Source of the DNA: JANQOH01 sp965214495
Lineage (GTDB): Bacteria > Pseudomonadota > Alphaproteobacteria > UBA7887
Reading direction: 5' to 3'
Length of the DNA stretch: 64,000 nucleotides
NCBI GenBank assembly: GCA_965214495.1
Contig: OZ243958.1
Span: 1,798,001 to 1,862,000 of the forward strand
Below, piece by piece: positions 7,911 to 17,153 of the stretch (position 1 is the first letter of the stretch; each line of letters opens with the position of its first letter). Under the pieces are notes generated by a model. The model ran no database searches. It saw only the letters and a list, made by a program, of their open reading frames with translations, and was not told the origin of the DNA. Made by a program: the position numbers and the translations under genes.

Positions 7911-8434
7911 CGGAGGAGAAGAAGATCGGCGACATCGTCGTCGAGTGGTACGAATCCGCACTGGAAGGGGACGACGGCGCAGCGCGTGCGGCGCGTGCCC
8001 GACTGCGGCGTTGCGGATCGCCCGTCGAAACGCTTGCCATCGCCGAGACCCACGAACTCTACCGTCAGTTCAGGGAGCATGGCAAGAACCCGAACGCCGA
8101 CCGACTTGCCCTTCTCGCCACGACCTTTGCCCGGCTCAGGGACATTCGCGGTTGCAGACACCTCGCCGCTTTGTTCGGCGAACGGGCGGTAAAGGTTGCA
8201 CCCCGTCCACTCAGCGAGTTGCGCTTCCAGTCGCTGATCCGCTGTCACACGCACCGAGGGTTGATCAGGCCGCTGCGTCGTTCCCTCGCCATTCTGGGAT
8301 CCGATGCCGCCTGCAACGGGCGGGCATTGGCCAAGGATCTCTACTTCTGGAACGAAAAGGTCCGCAACCACTGGTGTTGTCGATATTTCGGCATTCCGTT
8401 CGCCGGAGCCAAACGAGGAGAGACCGTCCAATGA
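7907..8434 (+). CDS. casB: Cascade small subunit CasB/Cse2 (Cas11e)
   Basis: This 175-aa, mostly helical basic protein starts at a GTG overlapping the casA stop by 4 bp and is followed by cas7e with an ATGA overlap. Position in the I-E operon, length and the RLALLATTFARLRD and SELRFQSLIRC segments fit Cse2, two copies of which form the belly of Cascade and stabilise the R-loop. Confidence 0.92.
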   Translation: MTEEKKIGDIVVEWYESALEGDDGAARAARARLRRCGSPVETLAIAETHELYRQFREHGKNPNADRLALLATTFARLRDIRGCRHLAALFGERAVKVAPRPLSELRFQSLIRCHTHRGLIRPLRRSLAILGSDAACNGRALAKDLYFWNEKVRNHWCCRYFGIPFAGAKRGETVQ

Positions 8435-9513
8435 CGCGCTTTGTGCAACTTCACTTCCTGACCGTCTATCCGCCCTCGAATCCCAACCGTGACGACATGG
8501 GACGGCCGAAGACCGCCGTCTACGGGGGCGCACAACGGCTTCGGCTGTCGTCGCAGTCGCTGAAGCGGGCGGCCCGTCTATCTCCCGCCATGTGGGAAGC
8601 CCTGAAAGGCAATATGGGCGAGCGCACCCGGAGTCTTGGTGACGAGGTCGTGAAGCATCTGCGCGGGAAGGGCGCGGACCACGTGAAGGCACGCGAAATC
8701 GCCAAGCAGGTCGCCGAGGTGTTCGGCAAGCTCGACAAGAAGGCAGCCGAGAAGGAGCCGGACCATGTCCGTATCCGGCAGCTCGCGTTCGTTTCGCCCG
8801 ACGAGCGGGAAGCGGCGATGAAGATGGCGGAGAAGAAGATGGCGGGGAAGATGGCGAAGGGCGAGGAAGCCAGGGACCGCGGCAGGAATATCCTGCGTAC
8901 CGCCGACGGGGCGGTCGATCTCGCCATGTTCGGGCGCATGCTGGCCGATGCGCCGGACTTCAATCGAGAGGCAGCGGTTCAGGTGTCTCATGCCATCACG
9001 ACGCACCGGGCCGAGACGGAGGACGACTACTACACCGCCGTCGATGATCTCAAGAAACCGGCCGAAGACATGGGCGCCGGGTTCGTCGGCGAGGCCGGGT
9101 TCGGATCCGGAGTGTACTACCTCTATGTCTGCGTCGATACCGACCGGCTGGTGGAGAACCTCGCGGGCGACCGCGCGCTGGCGCGCAAAGCTCTGGAAGC
9201 GGCAACCGAGGCCTTCGCCACCTCCAGCCCTTCCGGAAAGCGCAACAGCTACGGCCACCACACCCGGGCCTCCTACATTCGAGCGGAAGCCGGCGACCGG
9301 CAACCGCGAAGTCTGGCCGCAGCATTCCTGAAGCCGGTTGACGCGCAAGACATCCTCAGCGTCTCCATCGACCGGATCAGGGATACAGCGGCGGCTATCG
9401 ACAAGGCCTACGGCCCTTCGGCCGACGGCACGGCGGAAATGGATCTGATCGGAGGTTCCGGGACCCTGAACGAGGTCAAGGCCTTCGTGGCCAGGCAGGT
9501 CCGCGATGCGTGA
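8431..9513 (+). CDS. cas7e: Cascade backbone subunit Cas7e (CasC/Cse4)
   Basis: The 360-aa product is the Cas7 backbone, six copies of which coat the crRNA spacer; their thumbs flip out every sixth base. The N-terminal signature is QLHFLTVYPPSNPNRDD followed by YGGAQRLRLSSQSLKRA. Length matches the roughly 363-aa E. coli CasC. It overlaps casB (ATGA) and cas5e (8 bp). Confidence 0.95.
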   Translation: MTRFVQLHFLTVYPPSNPNRDDMGRPKTAVYGGAQRLRLSSQSLKRAARLSPAMWEALKGNMGERTRSLGDEVVKHLRGKGADHVKAREIAKQVAEVFGKLDKKAAEKEPDHVRIRQLAFVSPDEREAAMKMAEKKMAGKMAKGEEARDRGRNILRTADGAVDLAMFGRMLADAPDFNREAAVQVSHAITTHRAETEDDYYTAVDDLKKPAEDMGAGFVGEAGFGSGVYYLYVCVDTDRLVENLAGDRALARKALEAATEAFATSSPSGKRNSYGHHTRASYIRAEAGDRQPRSLAAAFLKPVDAQDILSVSIDRIRDTAAAIDKAYGPSADGTAEMDLIGGSGTLNEVKAFVARQVRDA

Positions 9514-10240
9514 GCATTTGGTGTTTCTGCTCTCCGCGCCCCTGGCGTCGTTCGGCGGCTATGCGGGGCATGAGCGTCGGGGCAGCGAGGCGGTTCCCAT
9601 GCGCTCGGCCGTGTTGGGACTGGTGGGCTCGGCGCTGGGGATCGATCGGACGGACACCGAAAGGCAGACGGCCCTGCGCGACTATTCGGTGGCCGTGCAG
9701 CCGTTCCAGCGATCGATACCGCTTCGCGACTACCACACGGTGCAAACGGTGCCGACGCCGAAGGCGAGACGGCCGGCGACGCGGAGAGACGCGCTGGAGC
9801 GGGTCGGACGCAACGCCAACACGGTCATCACCCATCGCGACTATCGTTGCGACGTGCTGATCGGCGCTGCTTTGTGGGGCGACGGCCGGTGGATGCTCGC
9901 CGACCTTGCCGCCCACCTGCGGCGTCCAAAGTTCACCCTCTATCTCGGTCGCAAGTCGTGCCCCCTGTCGAATCCTCTCGATCCCGAGGTGGTGGCGGCG
10001 GAGGGGCCCGTCGAGGCGTTGGCTCTTATCCGAGTACCCGAGTGGCTGCGCCCCAAAGGGTGGTCGGAACGGGACCGCGCGTGTCGCCTCGTCCATTCCG
10101 ACCCCGTGGATGGCTTCGCTCCTCCGCCGATGAACGAAACGGTCCCGGGCGAGCCGCTCGACCGCCGGGTCTGGACGTTCGGCGAGTGTTCCGTCTGGCG
10201 CCTCCCCACCGGCCGCGGGGAACGGGGAAACGAGACATGA
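9506..10240 (+). CDS. cas5e: Cascade subunit Cas5e (CasD)
   Basis: The 244-aa RAMP protein begins HLVFLLSAPLASFGGYAG and carries AVPMRSAVLGLVGSALGI, both typical of Cas5e, which binds the 5' handle of the crRNA beside Cas8e. It overlaps cas7e by 8 bp and cas6e by 4 bp within the operon. Confidence 0.94.
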   Translation: MREHLVFLLSAPLASFGGYAGHERRGSEAVPMRSAVLGLVGSALGIDRTDTERQTALRDYSVAVQPFQRSIPLRDYHTVQTVPTPKARRPATRRDALERVGRNANTVITHRDYRCDVLIGAALWGDGRWMLADLAAHLRRPKFTLYLGRKSCPLSNPLDPEVVAAEGPVEALALIRVPEWLRPKGWSERDRACRLVHSDPVDGFAPPPMNETVPGEPLDRRVWTFGECSVWRLPTGRGERGNET

Positions 10241-10965
10241 CTCATTATCTGAGCCGTGCCGTGCTCGATCGAAGGGCGCCGGAACATGCGCTTAGACCTC
10301 TGCTCGACCCTGCAAACGGGGATGCGGCGCTCGACGCCCATCATCGCTTGATATGGACACTGTTCCCTAATCGCGGCGCTCGGCGCGATTTTCTCTGGCG
10401 CGCCGACGACAAGGGCAAATTCACGATCCTGTCGGCGCGCGAGCCGCAGGGTTCGCGCCTGTTCGAGCCGCTCAGGTGCAAGCCCTTTGCGCCGGTGCTC
10501 GCGTCGGGCGATCGACTTGCGTTCGTCCTGCGGGCCAACGCCACACGGGACCGCCGATCCGCCCCGGGGGACGATGTGGTTCCGGGTACCAAACGCCGGC
10601 CGCGCAAGGACCGCCGCGTCGACATCGTGATGCATTCGATGCAGGAGCAGGGCATCGATTCCGGGATCGCCGGTACCGGTTCCCGTGCCGCCCGGCGCAT
10701 GGACGTGGCCGCGGAGGCGGCGGGGGTGTGGCTCTCCGGCCTGGGCGAGCGCCGAGGGTTCTCGGTCGACGGGTTGATCGTCGAGGACTACCGCCGGATC
10801 CGCACGTCGAAACGCCGGGGCGGTAGGAAGGCGATCTTCGGTGTGCTCGACCTCAAGGGCCTGCTGACCGTCCGCGACCCGGAGGTCTTCGCGAGTGCTT
10901 TGGTCGCAGGCTTCGGGCGCGCGAAGGCTTACGGCTACGGTCTGATGCTCGTTCGCAGGGCCTGA
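10237..10965 (+). CDS. cas6e: crRNA endonuclease Cas6e (CasE/Cse3)
   Basis: The 242-aa RAMP nuclease cuts pre-crRNA at the 3' base of the repeat hairpin, leaving an 8-nt handle (here AUGAACCG). It starts MTHYLSRAVLD and ends with the glycine-rich loop GFGRAKAYGYGLMLV, both diagnostic. It is coupled to cas5e by ATGA overlap. A longer in-frame ORF from 9847 is spurious because it lies inside cas5e. If the mini-array at 5990 is transcribed, this enzyme would be its processor. Confidence 0.95.
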   Translation: MTHYLSRAVLDRRAPEHALRPLLDPANGDAALDAHHRLIWTLFPNRGARRDFLWRADDKGKFTILSAREPQGSRLFEPLRCKPFAPVLASGDRLAFVLRANATRDRRSAPGDDVVPGTKRRPRKDRRVDIVMHSMQEQGIDSGIAGTGSRAARRMDVAAEAAGVWLSGLGERRGFSVDGLIVEDYRRIRTSKRRGGRKAIFGVLDLKGLLTVRDPEVFASALVAGFGRAKAYGYGLMLVRRA

Positions 10966-10988
10966 GTCCGATCACTTCCACGTCCGGT

Positions 10989-11915
10989 ATGGCGCCGCCT
11001 CGCCCGATCCCCATCAAGGATCGGGCGTCGATCCTGTTCGTCGAGAGGGGCCGGCTCGACGTTCTCGACGGCGCATTCGTGATGGTCGATCGGGGCGGCG
11101 TGCGCACGCACATCCCGGTGGGCGGACTCGCATGCCTGATGCTGGAGCCCGGCGCGCGCATCTCCCACACCGCCGTGGCGTTGGCGTCCCGCGTCGGCTG
11201 TCTTCTGGTCTGGGTCGGCGAGGCTGGAGTCCGTCTCTATTCCGCAGGCCAACCGGGTGGGGCGCGCGCGGACAGGCTCCTCCACCAGGCGCGCTTGGCG
11301 CTGGACCCCGATGCACGCCTGCGGATTGTGCGAAAGATGTACGACATGCGCTTTGGCGAGCCGGCGCCGCAACGCCGTTCCGTCGAGCAGTTGCGCGGTA
11401 TCGAGGGCGCGCGGGTCAAACGTCTCTATGAACTGCTGGCCAGCAGGCACGGCGTCGCGTGGAAAGGGCGACGGTACGATCCCGGCGACTGGGACGCGTC
11501 GGACTTGCCCAATCGCTGCCTCAGCCAGGCGACCGCATGCCTGTATGGATTGGCCGAGGCCGCCGTTCTGGCCGCCGGCTATGCGCCGGCCATCGGATTT
11601 CTGCATACCGGCAAACCTCGGTCCTTCGTCTATGACGTAGCCGACGTGTTCAAGTTCGAGACAGTCGCGCCGATCGCGTTCCGGGTAGCGGGAGATGCGC
11701 GCCGGGGCAGACAGCCCGCTGCCGGCGATCCCGTAGGCGAAGTCAGGCGCGGCTGTCGCGACAGCTTCCGCAAGGCCGGTTTGCTGAACAGGCTTATTCC
11801 GAGCATCGAGGAAATGTTGTCGGCGGGCGGGCTTCGGCCTCCACCACCGCCGGACGATGCGCAGCCGGTCGCGATCATCGAGAAGCCGAGCGGCGATGTT
11901 GGTCATCGCGGTTAG
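10989..11915 (+). CDS. cas1: Cas1 integrase, type I-E
   Basis: The 308-aa Cas1 catalyses spacer integration with Cas2. The N-terminal half contains ILFVERGRLDVLDGAFVMVD. The metal-binding residues fit the Glu in QLRGIEGARVKRLYE, the His in GFLHTG and the Asp in YDVADVFK. It lies 23 bp after cas6e, and its last 20 bp overlap cas2. The Pro-rich tail (LRPPPPPDD) resembles other I-E Cas1 C-termini. Confidence 0.95.
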   Translation: MAPPRPIPIKDRASILFVERGRLDVLDGAFVMVDRGGVRTHIPVGGLACLMLEPGARISHTAVALASRVGCLLVWVGEAGVRLYSAGQPGGARADRLLHQARLALDPDARLRIVRKMYDMRFGEPAPQRRSVEQLRGIEGARVKRLYELLASRHGVAWKGRRYDPGDWDASDLPNRCLSQATACLYGLAEAAVLAAGYAPAIGFLHTGKPRSFVYDVADVFKFETVAPIAFRVAGDARRGRQPAAGDPVGEVRRGCRDSFRKAGLLNRLIPSIEEMLSAGGLRPPPPPDDAQPVAIIEKPSGDVGHRG

Positions 11916-12204
11916 CAATGCGCCGCCGAGGCTGCGCGGTCGCCTGGCCGTCTGGTTGCTGGAGATCAGGGCCGGCGTCTATGTCGGCAACTACTCCCGG
12001 CGGACGCGCGAGATGGTCTGGGAGCAGGTCAAGGCCCATATCGGAGACGGCGATGCCATCATCGCATGGGCAACGCCCAACGATGCCGGCTACGATTTCG
12101 ACACCTGCGGCGTCAACCGCCGCGTTCCGGCGGATCTGGATGGCTTCAAGCTGGTACGCTTCGCCCCGTTGTCTCGCTCGGATGACGGGTCCGCCACCGG
12201 ATAG
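11896..12204 (+). CDS. cas2: Cas2, type I-E (Cas2e)
   Basis: The 102-aa protein opens MLVIAVSNAPPRLRGRLAVW and continues with EIRAGVYVGNYSRRTREMVW, the Cas2e signature. With Cas1 it forms the complex that measures and inserts 32-33 bp spacers. The ATG at 11896 overlaps cas1; an earlier in-frame start at 11857 is deeper inside cas1 and less likely. The first CRISPR repeat is 72 bp downstream. Confidence 0.94.
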   Translation: MLVIAVSNAPPRLRGRLAVWLLEIRAGVYVGNYSRRTREMVWEQVKAHIGDGDAIIAWATPNDAGYDFDTCGVNRRVPADLDGFKLVRFAPLSRSDDGSATG

Positions 12205-12276
12205 AACATGTATGGAACTCATGGTAGCACCCTTGACATCGAAAACCATATTCTCTTTCAATGCGTTCCACGAAGG
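12205..12276 (+). promoter_or_regulatory. CRISPR leader with predicted pre-crRNA promoter
   Basis: This 72-bp AT-richer stretch between cas2 and the first repeat is the leader, where new spacers would enter. TTGACA (12233-12238), 18 bp, then TTCAAT (12257-12262) give a plausible promoter firing near 12270 into the array. Confidence 0.7.
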
Positions 12277-15200
12277 GTGTTCCCCGCCCGCGCGGGGATG
12301 AACCGTGTAGTGCCTGTGACGCCAGTCTGACGGGGTATGTGTTCCCCGCCCGCGCGGGGATGAACCGCTCGCCAGATTCGCCCACACCACACAGGAGAGG
12401 TGTTCCCCGCCCGCGCGGGGATGAACCGATAATGCCAGCGATCCACCTCGCCGACCCGGACCGTGTTCCCCGCCCGCGCGGGGATGAACCGCCTGAACCC
12501 CGCGCCTTCGCGGCGGACGATGTGTGTTCCCCGCCCGCGCGGGGATGAACCGGTGGACCGGAACAGGCTGCAGTTGCGGCCCGTGTGTTCCCCGCCCGCG
12601 CGGGGATGAACCGCCATGAAGATGGCGCGGACCCTCGGCTTGGATGTGTTCCCCGCCCGCGCGGGGATGAACCGCAACCGTGTTGCTGAATTTTGGCGAG
12701 GATGGACGTGTTCCCCGCCCGCGCGGGGATGAACCGCCGTCGCCGACGGCCCCAAACCGCAACATCAGGTGTTCCCCGCCCGCGCGGGGATGAACCGGGC
12801 CATGGGACGCCTGCTCGAGGGGCTGCGAGGTGTTCCCCGCCCGCGCGGGGATGAACCGGCGATGCAGGCCTTTCCGATCGTCGACAGTATGTGTTCCCCG
12901 CCCGCGCGGGGATGAACCGGTACGACCGTAGGCGGTGCGCGCGAAAAATGCGTGTTCCCCGCCCGCGCGGGGATGAACCGGCTACGATCAGGGGGCTGAG
13001 GACTGTGAGCTCGTGTTCCCCGCCCGCGCGGGGATGAACCGTTGCGTTCCGGGCGCAGCGGCCATGTGGATTGGTGTTCCCCGCCCGCGCGGGGATGAAC
13101 CGATGGCGCGCACTCTCGGTCTCGACTTGTCGGGGTGTTCCCCGCCCGCGCGGGGATGAACCGCAGCGCTCGTCCTTGCGCCGGACCGCAGTTGCGTGTT
13201 CCCCGCCCGCGCGGGGATGAACCGGCCTGGTCCTGGAAAATCGTCGTGATCGCCGGGTGTTCCCCGCCCGCGCGGGGATGAACCGCGAACACCGCTCCGG
13301 CAGTGGTTCGGGCTCGGGTGTTCCCCGCCCGCGCGGGGATGAACCGGCTTCGCATGATGCGTTCGAGCCATTCCGAGAGTGTTCCCCGCCCGCGCGGGGA
13401 TGAACCGGTCAACGCGCCGGCGCGGGTGCGCATTTTCTGGTGTTCCCCGCCCGCGCGGGGATGAACCGACGGCGCGCCCGGCGCTGGCGAAACTGCCTCG
13501 GTGTTCCCCGCCCGCGCGGGGATGAACCGTCGGCGGAAACGATTTTGATCGGCATGGCCTGGTGTTCCCCGCCCGCGCGGGGATGAACCGCCGGCGGAGC
13601 CGGGGGTCGTCAGCCGCGTAGTGTGTTCCCCGCCCGCGCGGGGATGAACCGCTCGCCAGATTCGCCCCACACCACACAGGAGAGTGTTCCCCGCCCGCGC
13701 GGGGATGAACCGGCGCGCATGGACTGGTCGCCCGGCAAGACAATGTGTTCCCCGCCCGCGCGGGGATGAACCGTGAGCGACTGGCCGAAACACACCCCAT
13801 CCGTCGTGTTCCCCGCCCGCGCGGGGATGAACCGGCGAGTGTATTTCAACGTCGCCCGATTTTCCTGTGTTCCCCGCCCGCGCGGGGATGAACCGTGGGG
13901 CATCGCCTAGCTCGGAATCCGTTCCGCGGTGTTCCCCGCCCGCGCGGGGATGAACCGGTCTACGCGTATTCGGTCGCGAGGATGCGCCAGTGTTCCCCGC
14001 CCGCGCGGGGATGAACCGGAAATGGCGAAGGGCGTGCAGGCGACTGGCGCGTGTTCCCCGCCCGCGCGGGGATGAACCGGAGTTGGCCAAGGGGTGCCAG
14101 GGGACCGGCGCGTGTTCCCCGCCCGCGCGGGGATGAACCGCGACGCGTCATGGTAGCCGAGCCGATCCAGATGTGTTCCCCGCCCGCGCGGGGATGAACC
14201 GTCGATCTGGTGCTCCGGGCGGTGGGAATGCGGGTGTTCCCCGCCCGCGCGGGGATGAACCGGCGATGACGAGTGGCGCTAGCGGTCCGGAGTGGTGTTC
14301 CCCGCCCGCGCGGGGATGAACCGGAGCTCGCGAAGGGCGTGCAGGCGACCGGCGCCGTGTTCCCCGCCCGCGCGGGGATGAACCTATCGTTGGCTCGGCG
14401 TCGCGTGCGGCGTCGGCGTGTTCCCCGCCCGCGCGGGGATGAACCGTGGTATCGCCGCGTGGTGAATTAGGCGCGCAGTGTGTTCCCCGCCCGCGCGGGG
14501 ATGAACCGGTGTTAGGCTGATGCCGGTCAGGGTGACAGCGGTGTTCCCCGCCCGCGCGGGGATGAACCGTTCCGGCGCGCGATCGTCTACAGCCGGGAGG
14601 TGTGTTCCCCGCCCGCGCGGGGATGAACCGGCGCCGAGCCAGTCCAGCACGGAGACCAGGCCGTGTTCCCCGCCCGCGCGGGGATGAACCGGCGACCCTC
14701 GAAGACGCGGTTGAGCGCCTGCCGTGTTCCCCGCCCGCGCGGGGATGAACCGTGTGTGAAGCTAGGCGTCACCGATGCCGCGCAGTGTTCCCCGCCCGCG
14801 CGGGGATGAACCGCCTCGGGGCCATTCTGGCATCTCGACGATCCGGTGTTCCCCGCCCGCGCGGGGATGAACCGCGCCGCATCGAGCAAGCCCGCCGCCT
14901 GGCCAACGTGTTCCCCGCCCGCGCGGGGATGAACCGCCCGCCAGGGACCCGATACCGCGCCCCATGGCGTGTTCCCCGCCCGCGCGGGGATGAACCGCTC
15001 TAGGTGAGTGGCTGGGTAGTCATGCTCAACGTGTTCCCCGCCCGCGCGGGGATGAACCGACCGCTCAGTAGGCAGAAGAAAGCCGCGCCGGCGTGTTCCC
15101 CGCCCGCGCGGGGATGAACCGCGTCTGCATGACAGTGGTGGCGGGAGGCACCCGGTGTTCCCCGCCCGCGCGGGGATGAACCGACGTCTGCCTGGAGGTG

Positions 15201-15428
15201 GGGTCCCCTTACGGGGTGTTCCCCGCCCGCGCGGGGATGAACCGGTCCACATCGACAGGCTGACGGACCCGTATCCGTGTTCCCCGCCCGCGCGGGGATG
15301 AACCGGCGCTCGGACGCCGGACGGTGACGGCGCGGGTGTGTTCCCCGCCCGCGCGGGGATGAACCGACCAGATTGCAGCACGGGCACTGGAATTCAGACG
15401 TGTTCCCCGCCCGCGCGGGGATGAACCG
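12277..15428 (+). CRISPR. CRISPR array, leader-proximal part (52 repeats)
   Basis: I located 52 copies of a 29-bp I-E repeat that starts GTGTTCCCCG, forms the stem CCCCGC/GCGGGG and ends ATGAACCG. Spacers are 32-33 bp, with one of 34 bp (12429-12462). Every repeat checked is identical except the 35th (14357-14385), whose last base is T. The 52nd spacer is complete but followed by an IS. Related spacers occur: 12368/13652, 12614/13103, and 14019/14080/14324. Transcription from the leader runs rightward. Confidence 0.98.
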
Positions 15429-15460
15429 TCGAGGCCGACCGCGAATACCGGCAGCGCTAC

Positions 15461-17149
15461 CCCGGATATCTCACGGTGTGTGGTGCATCGGCCTCTGTGA
15501 TCTGATAAAGTCGTTGTTGACCAATGACTTGCCAGATCGGGAGCAGAGGACCGATGCAGACGGAGTGTATCAGCAAGCAGTTTGAGTTTGAAGGCTTTGG
15601 GAAGCGCCGGGTTGTTGCCGGGTTTGACGGCGGTGCGCTGACGACCAACGCGGGTGCGCTGCTGCTTCGCCGGACCGATCGGGCGATCGGCCTGTTCGAG
15701 CGGGTGGCCGCTTGCTTCACCGATGCTCGGCGGTCGGACCTTGTAGTCCATGACCTGCGGGCCTTGATCGGCCAGCGCATCGGCGCGATTGCCCTGGGTC
15801 ATGAGGATGTGGCGGACCACGACGAGCTTCGCCACGATCCGGTGTTGGCGCTTCTGTCGGATCACTGTGAGCCGAAGCGGCGGGACTGTGCGGTGCTGGC
15901 GGGCAAGAGCACGCTGAACCGGTTGGAGCATGCATTTGGGGATAAGCCCGGGCGTTACCATCGGATCGGCCACGATGCCGGCGCGCTCGAGGATTTGTTG
16001 GTGACGCTGTTTCTGGAGGCTCACGAGGGGCCCGAGAAGCGCATCGTGCTGGACCTGGACGCCACTGACGATCCGCTGCACGGGGATCAGGAGGGCCGGT
16101 TTTTCCACGGCTATTACAAGTGCTATTGCTATCTGCCGCTGTACATCTTTTGTGGCCGTCATCTTCTGGCGTCTCGGCTGCGCCCGGCCAACATCGACGC
16201 GGCGGCCGGGGCGGTGGACGAGGTGGCGCGGATCGTTGGCCAGGTCCGCGCCCGGTGGCCTGAGGTGGAGATCGTTTTGCGGGCCGATTCCGGTTTTTGC
16301 CGTGAGGACCTGATGGTCTGGTGCGAGGCCAATGACGTTGGCTATCTGTTCGGGCTGGCCCGCAACCGCCGGCTGGCCGCCGTCATCGAACCCGAGCTTG
16401 GCGCGGCCAAGGCCGCCTGTAAGGCGAGCGGCCAGCCGGCGCGGCGGTTCGCCGACTTCGTGTATCGGACACGGCAGAGCTGGTGCCGGGCGCGCCGGGT
16501 CGTGGCCAAGGCCGAACATCTCCCCAAGGGCGCCAATCCGCGCTTCGTGGTCACGTCGTTGCCGGCGGATCGGTATGACGCGCGAACACTCTACGAAGAC
16601 CTCTACTGCGCCCGCGGCGAGATGGAGAACCGGATCAAGGAATGCCAACTCGATCTGTTCGCCGACCGCACCTCGGCCCGGACCATGCGGGCCAACCAAC
16701 TGCGCCTGTGGTTCGCCTCCTTCGCCTACGTCCTGGTGTGTGCGCTGCGGCGCATCGGCTTGAAGGCGACGCGGCTGGAGAACGCCACTTGTGGCGCCAT
16801 TCGTTTGAAACTGCTCAAGCTCGGCGCTCAGGTCCGGCGCAGCGCACGGCGCATTCTCGTCTCCATGGCCAGCAACCACCCCTACCGAACCGAGTTCGCC
16901 CGGGCACACCGACGATTATCGCGCTGAACCGTCCCACCACGCGACCTTGACATGCCGGCGCCAGCGCCGGGCGATGACGGCTGCGTTCATCTTGAGAACA
17001 AAGCAAGAAATCCGGCATGAGCGGCGCCCAAACACCAAAACGCCACCCCAACCAAACACAACGACGCCACAGCGCCCTCCCGCGCCCAGCCCGCCGCCGC
17101 CAAACAACCCACAAAGCGTCCCATCCCGAGCCGCTGTGAGATATCCGGG
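15461..17149 (+). mobile_element. IS1380-family insertion sequence, copy 1, in a spacer
   Basis: The element is 1689 bp with perfect 14-bp inverted ends starting CCCGGATATC and is flanked by the 4-bp duplication CTAC (15457-15460, 17150-17153). Removing the IS and one CTAC restores a perfect 32-nt spacer (15429-15460) followed directly by the next repeat. It carries one transposase gene and about 200 bp of 3' non-coding DNA. Confidence 0.95.
15554..16927 (+). CDS. IS1380-family transposase, copy 1
   Basis: The 457-aa DDE transposase opens MQTECISKQFEFEGF with FDGGALTTNAGALLLRR, hallmark of the IS1380 group. Likely catalytic Asp residues lie in DLDATDDPLHG and in ADSGFCREDL, and the Glu in a C-terminal MENRIKECQ stretch. 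The ATG at 15554 follows AGAGGA; an in-frame ATG at 15524 is also possible. The frame is intact, so the element may be active. Confidence 0.95.
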   Translation: MQTECISKQFEFEGFGKRRVVAGFDGGALTTNAGALLLRRTDRAIGLFERVAACFTDARRSDLVVHDLRALIGQRIGAIALGHEDVADHDELRHDPVLALLSDHCEPKRRDCAVLAGKSTLNRLEHAFGDKPGRYHRIGHDAGALEDLLVTLFLEAHEGPEKRIVLDLDATDDPLHGDQEGRFFHGYYKCYCYLPLYIFCGRHLLASRLRPANIDAAAGAVDEVARIVGQVRARWPEVEIVLRADSGFCREDLMVWCEANDVGYLFGLARNRRLAAVIEPELGAAKAACKASGQPARRFADFVYRTRQSWCRARRVVAKAEHLPKGANPRFVVTSLPADRYDARTLYEDLYCARGEMENRIKECQLDLFADRTSARTMRANQLRLWFASFAYVLVCALRRIGLKATRLENATCGAIRLKLLKLGAQVRRSARRILVSMASNHPYRTEFARAHRRLSR

Positions 17150-17153
17150 CTAC

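Noticed and set aside
12765..15387. Long minus-strand ORFs with periodic GSSPRGRGT and RFIPARAGNT text
   Set aside because: They are translations of the 29-bp CRISPR repeat and spacers; periodicity equals the array unit and no start or family supports a protein.
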